Below, in pieces: positions 58,721 through 64,000 of a stretch of 64,000 nucleotides of DNA. Position 1 is the first letter of the stretch, and every line of letters begins with the position of its first letter. The stretch lies in NCBI GenBank assembly GCA_036365515.1, contig CM070873.1, positions 261,613,575 to 261,677,574 of the forward strand, read 5' to 3'. Below the pieces are notes generated by a model. That model saw only the letters and a list, made by a program, of their open reading frames with translations, was not told where the DNA came from and searched no databases. The stretch is from Torymus aiolomorphi. Its lineage: Eukaryota; Arthropoda; Insecta; Hymenoptera; Torymidae. The position numbers were made by a program, and so were the translations under genes.

Positions 58721-59418
58721 ATGAGAAGGTAACAACTCACACATGCGGTCATTTTATACAAAAGTGCGCTACTATAATAAACGGATAACCAAGCTGAATA
58801 ATAGGAAATACTCAGTGACGATTAGATCAATAATATCTAATCGTGTCATCTCATTAGAAACTCATCAATAATATTTGATTGTGTCCTTTGCTTATTGTAT
58901 GGTTAGCACTCTCATCAGTGACTCGCAACGTAACACAGCAAAACTCACTCACACTCACACAGAAAACTCATACATTCAAATTGTAACACTCATACACTCA
59001 ACCAATTATTGTAACAGTCATACACTCAACTATTTTATTACAACATTCACCCACATTTTCATATCAATCTTTTATAACAACTTTATATCGAATTATGTAA
59101 AAAAACCTAGTGAAATTGTGTAACAATTTTTTAATTAATTTATAGACAGTTTACAATATATATTATAGTTTAATTTTACTCAAGTGTTGTTCACATTTAT
59201 TTCTAACACCCACAGCATGTAACTCACTTATAAACTATGACAATCTCAAACAAAACATGATATCGATTTTCAAGAAATTTATAAGTTAATTTTAAATGGA
59301 AATTGAACATGAGATATGTTCAAATATAATAAAATAATTTATAAAAAGGTTTAACAATTTTTTACAAGAGTGTACCTAGCAATTTATAGTTCAAATCTCT
59401 TCTGACATTTGAACATAG
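58721..59418. other. AT-rich DNA with ACTCATACA words, no gene seen
   Basis: ACTCATACA-type words recur between 58930 and 59020 (ACTCATACATTCAA, ACACTCATACACTCAACC, AGTCATACACTCAACT), perhaps a fading continuation of the preceding repeat field. The rest is AT-rich and featureless. Confidence 0.5.
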
Positions 59419-59993
59419 CCCTAGTGGAAATCGATTCCATTATTTAGCTAATAAATAGCTATAGTTTCCCCAATAATCGTCAAAAACTAGACACTTTTCT
59501 TGGCCATGTCTATCCATCGATGAAACGATTTTTCCGATCATATTCACCATTTAGTAGACAGGATAATAGAATGAGTTTTTTTACATATTTACATTAGCTT
59601 ATTTATGAGTATTTAAAAGATATTAAAGTTGGCCAGTTTTTTTAGTTAAAAAGTGGCTAGTAAGAGGCTTATTGTTATAGCGAGGAGTGAGAGACAGAAT
59701 CAAACGGAAAAATCATTGATTTCGTTTGTATCCCCTGAAACAGTACTATTAACGAATTAAATACCAATAATTCGTGTTTACGATTTGGTTAGCTGTCTTT
59801 TTTAAATATTTGTTTTTAAATACATGATCAAATTACAGAGAAAATTTAATAAAAACATTTTAAGGTTGTGTTATCTCCATTAAATAGAAAATATGACCGG
59901 AAAAATCGTTTCATCACTATCCAGAAATTAGCTATTTTTACTAGCTATTTATTATTTTCCTGGCTATTTCTGATAGAGAAATTTCTACCAGGG
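59419..59993. mobile_element. fold-back element with CCCTAGTGGAAAT/ATTTCTACCAGGG ends
   Basis: Outer ends resemble the CCCTGGTAGA element ends. Strong inner arms pair 59510-59545 with 59891-59922 (GATGAAACGATTTTTCCG and its inverse). TAGCTATTT-type words sit near both ends. No coding capacity and no clear target duplication, so the borders are provisional. Confidence 0.55.
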
Positions 59994-62900
59994 AATGTTA
60001 ATGAAATATAACTGTATCTGTCAGAAGCGCAGCAGTACAACTACGGCTTTACACCAAAAACTGCAGAGTTTCGTAAACGACCGATACACAATGTTTCCAA
60101 AGTCAACCTTTGGTTTACATTGGCCCATACAATTAGTCGCTGTCACTTTTGTTAGTCCAATTAAGTAATTTAGCTACAGCTACAATTAATTCCGCCGTCT
60201 TAATTAAACAGAATTAGTTACTTTCACTCGGGCAATTTTCTTAACAGCAACACGATAACAATTAATTTGTATGTATTCACGTACAAATAATTTAGCTTCG
60301 TGCATCCGACCCGATAATCACCACCCTATATCGAATATCGATTAGCTCGCTCCACTCGAACTGCCAATAATCTTCAATTTTTCCATTCATCAACAAAACA
60401 CAACCCACCATTCTCAAGTTTCAACAAGCGTAACGCGCAGAAGTTTCTTACATGGAAGCCTCGTGCGCCAGGGAGAGAGAAATCCTTTTACCGGGTGAAT
60501 GTATACATTGAATTTCCAGCAAAAATAATGTATGAAAACTCGCGTAATATATGGCCTTTCCCGGGGCTTTTCCTTAAACGAAAAGTCGTTTCCCCCGGAT
60601 GCGCTCCGTTCCGAGACGACGACGGGGGTACGGTCTCGGAGGTCCCAGTGCGAGCTCTCTCTCTCTCACTCGCGCTCGCGCGTCAAGGCTTACCTTGGGG
60701 AGTGGTATAACAGTGAATAGTTTCCGCGAACGCGCAGAAATAGAGAAGTCCGTCAGGCTTGGAAGGCGCTAAAAGGGCCGGAACTACGGGGATCCGGTTT
60801 AAGTTTGGAGGGCGCGCGCGCGCGAAGCAAGTCGTCGTCGTCGTCGTCGTCGTTGTACTACGCGACACGCTCGCTGTACCACGTACATCTATATATATAC
60901 ACACTTCTATACCTTTGTCTCCCTCTCTCCCTCTCGCTATCCTTTCGTCGTTGCGAGCACAAATACGAGCGCCTTCGCGAAGGCTGGTTAAAGCACTCTA
61001 TTACAAACTTCTGTCCACCGCAAGTGAAAACGATCGAGTGTTCCAGCTCTGCGCCGCTGTCGTCGGCCTCCTCGTCGTCGCGTGCCTTGGGATTTTCGTC
61101 AGAGTACGCGACTCGCGGTAACACGTGATTGCGGCCGACAACTACGAGGACAGCTCGGTTTGTCCAATTTCAGACTGACGGGAAGCGATTTCGTAGTATC
61201 GAGTGTCTGCTGGTGTATATGTGCGTAAGGCTGGGAATATGGGACAGCCCGTGTTAACGATTTTTTGCGCTCCGCTACTCCCTCATCGGTTTCCGTTCGA
61301 ACGCGGCGGGCTGGTTCGATTGTTTGCAAAGGGCGAGAGGTTGAAAGGTTGTCCCGCTGTTCTCGTCTTTTAGCTCGGAAAGTTTTTAATTTACTCGCAG
61401 CTCCCTCGCTCGGTAGAAGCAAACCAACGTGCATGTACCTGATAAATTTTGCCAGCCGCGCGCAATGCCCGATTCTTTATTAAAACGCGCTCACGTTTGC
61501 ATTGGCACTTCGTTCTGCCGACAGTCTTTCGGTAAAATTTTAAAATTTGCAAAGCAAAGTAGTATTTTGATAAATTCAAACACAAACATTCCTTTGTCAG
61601 TGTAAGTATAGTATGAAGTTTCGAAAATATTCACTAGCTATTTCATTAAAATTGCCTCGTGCATAGTAGATGTTATAAAAAATATCTTTGAAGCTGTGTA
61701 GTAATTGCCGCGTTTATTATTTATAATAAAGACCTTTAACAATGCATGCAGATGTATTTCTCTTCGAAATTTTATTCGAACCTCTGTTTCCTGTTCCAAC
61801 TTTTCAATCTCAAATTTCGTGCATTCTTTATCCATTGTACACTTTTTGTTTCGAACAACCATTTTCCTTTGTTAACGCTGATATTTGAAAGAGCACAACT
61901 CCACGTTTGAAGTGTCTTTTCATTTTTATTTCCGTCTTTGAAGTGTCATTTATTAACATAAATTTTCAAAATTTTTGCATACTTTTGTATATTAATATAT
62001 TAGGTTTTCATTGCGGTTTAGTATTTATTATACAAATGCTGTTACTTCGCGATTTTCAGAAACTTCATTATACACATAAACATTGGAATATCATTACAAA
62101 CTTTATATATGTATTCTATATAGTAAATTGTAATAATATTAATCACAAATGATTATATTCAGTCTACCGGATCAATCAAAGCGGCGACTGGTAACTAAAA
62201 GAGCATCAAAAATCCTTTAAAATGTAATTCGCCGTCACAAAGGGAAAATCGCCCCTCTAGCGCGCAGTTATCGCAAAGCACTTTAACAAACAAATGCGCG
62301 AATTTGACTTCCAAAACGCTTGTGCGATCGTTCTTCCACCTCCTCCCTATCCAACCATCTCCTCCTCTTCCTTTTTCTGCCCATTTCCCTCCACACCGTA
62401 CCCATACAGGGCTTTCGGTCTATGCCCGACACATAAAGCTCTCGGCGTCGGCGGCGGCCGTCTATATGTTACTCGCTCGCTCTCAGTAGAGAAAAGCGAA
62501 AGGAAGCTGATGGAACGATTCGCGTATACGTATATACATACATCGCGCGCGCACCAGCCAATATTTTTCTATGGAATCGCCGCGTAAGTGGCCGGGATTT
62601 AACTAGCTATACCGAGACCAACCCGCAGCCGTGATTTTATAAATTCGGTATATGCCAAACTTCCGATAGCGCACGTACACATCCGAATGTGTCCCGGTGT
62701 ACGGTAGCTACCGTTCGGCATTGCCTTTCCGGTTTTGCAAAAGGTGAGCAAAGCGCGGTATACGTATGCATGTATGTATCTATGTATATGCGCCAGCGCG
62801 TGAAAGCTTTCGTGCGTTAGTAGCAGCTCGACGATGGAATTAGTCAGTTTAGTCGAGCGCGAGATTTTTCGAATAAAATATCGAGTGGATGTAGCCGCGG

Positions 62901-64000
62901 CGTGAGGCAGAAGAGCGGCTCGTTACTAGAAATTTTAGTTTTGTTTGCATATTAGCATAATCCGACGAAATTTTCACTCCGTTTGCCGGAGCGTACGTGC
63001 TCGATCAAACGAATCATATTCGTTATTTCTCTAGTTATTGGATTATTCATCTCGGAGTTAGTGTTTGCTTTGGACTAGTAACTAATTATTGCACCGCATA
63101 ATGTATGAAGCTCTGAATTAATTATTTCATAGTGCTGCTCATATAAAAGTATAGAAAAGTGCTTTTCTCGTAGTTGATCATTATCATATTAACTTCTCAG
63201 AAAAATTAATTTTTCTGCATTTTTATTTCATTTGTAACCACACAGCAAAGTGAAGTTTATACGCAGAAAAACAAATTAGCCTTGTAATGAGATTCGAATT
63301 ACAAACGAGAATGTTACGTTCACATTGCAACCGGGTTGATGTTGGAAACTGATATATATGCTGTAAAAGCAAACAAGTATGCAATGAACCAACAATTATA
63401 ATTTCAAATTCCGAATTTAAAAATATCCCACTGTTCTTATAAATACCGCCATATACTTCCCCATTGCATAATATCCTTTCATTAATTCCGGACTAAACAA
63501 CTTTTCTCATTTTTCATCGGCATCTATAATACCCACATAATCTTACATTACACACAACGTATATATAAACACACCATCATTATATTGCAAGAAAAAAGGC
63601 ACCTGCCAACACCGTTAGCTCGGGGCAACAAATTACCAGAGATTGCCGCGTGCGCCCGACCGCGACCCGCACACGTGAAGTTGCAAACGGGCGCGAGATA
63701 GTGTATGTGTGTGTGTGTGTGTTGGCGTGGGGTGGGTGTGCGGCCGTAGTCGCTTCAAAACATAACCTCGTATATAAGTCCTATTTGTCGCTACATGCCA
63801 TGCGGCAAACCAAGGTCTCTCCCTCTGAGCTGTGCTCTGCACTGTGCACTCTGTACGCGCGCGCACGCGAGAGCTCGATGCTTTACGCGAAACTTGCCGC
63901 ACGTGTGTGTGTGTATACGTATGTATGTTTATGTGCACATGTGCGCGCAAACCGCCAAAGTCGAGTTTAATCTTGGCCGCTTGTAATGCGCAATTAAAAA
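59994..64000. other. alternating AT-rich and CpG-rich DNA, no gene seen
   Basis: 60480-61480 and 62280-62990 are CpG-rich; 61590-62160 and 63000-63600 are AT-rich. A GTC trinucleotide run is at 60833-60853 and GT runs lie near 63705-63722 and 63906-63912. No coding or RNA gene could be supported. Confidence 0.5.
60833..60853. repeat. (GTC)n trinucleotide repeat
   Basis: Seven GTC units in a CpG-rich stretch. It reads as poly-Val, poly-Ser or poly-Arg depending on frame, so the frames crossing it are not evidence of genes. Confidence 0.9.

Noticed and set aside
60759..61121. Open frame ending in a hydrophobic stretch (LCAAVVGLLVVACLGIFV)
   Set aside because: It crosses a GTC repeat read as poly-Val, has competing frames on both strands and no splice or homology support.

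Overview
The window looks like non-coding DNA from an insect genome, most likely a hymenopteran such as a parasitoid wasp. That assignment is an inference from the transposon types, the very abundant (TC)n tracts and the alternation of AT-rich and CpG-rich blocks; no host gene was available to confirm it. No complete host protein-coding gene can be supported. One short candidate exon with splice sites (15993-16096) is the only possible trace of one. The long CpG-rich, microsatellite-loaded blocks would fit intergenic or long-intron DNA around a developmental gene.

Layout. 1-6632: AT-rich and mixed DNA with a tRNA-like SINE head (371-450), a 247-bp pure (TC)n tract (2316-2562), CA/TA repeats and a palindromic TA-flanked MITE (5817-6330). 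6633-15138: a nested transposon stack. The host copy is a decayed R1-clade LINE lying between CA-rich repeats, as Waldo-type elements do. It is interrupted by (i) an antisense LINE bounded on both sides by GA tracts, (ii) a 1.3-kb CACTG...CAGTG DNA transposon with a 2-bp CA duplication, itself holding a CCCTGGTAGA element, and (iii) a 555-bp TTAA-flanked element. Removing (ii) restores the R1 reading frame exactly. 18441-19734: five adjoining palindromes with AATAGTATA-like boundaries. 20240-22939: LINE-derived modules separated by (TC)n tracts, including a 1.75-kb reverse transcriptase fragment related to the LINE in (i). 25427-27178: an intron-containing Crypton-type tyrosine recombinase gene enclosed by 29-bp inverted repeats, followed directly by another hairpin array of the AATAGTAT type (27179-27512). 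27513-53929: mostly CpG-rich DNA with many TC/GA tracts, plus CACTGAGAGAA-type MITEs at 42039-42277 and 44574-45190. The second MITE carries a palindrome with a hammerhead-ribozyme-like core. 53930-64000: another TA-flanked palindromic MITE, a CACGGAGAGAAAA element, a degenerate TCTCA/CGGC repeat field, a fold-back element and otherwise featureless DNA.

The coding potential present is transposon-derived. The main biological signal is two LINE lineages whose insertions are each bounded by simple repeats (CA/ACAY for the R1-clade copy, TC in fixed orientation for the other), together with a tyrosine-recombinase element that has inverted termini and sits next to hairpin arrays. Long open frames through TC/GA/CA repeats are artefacts of the repeats and are not annotated as genes.
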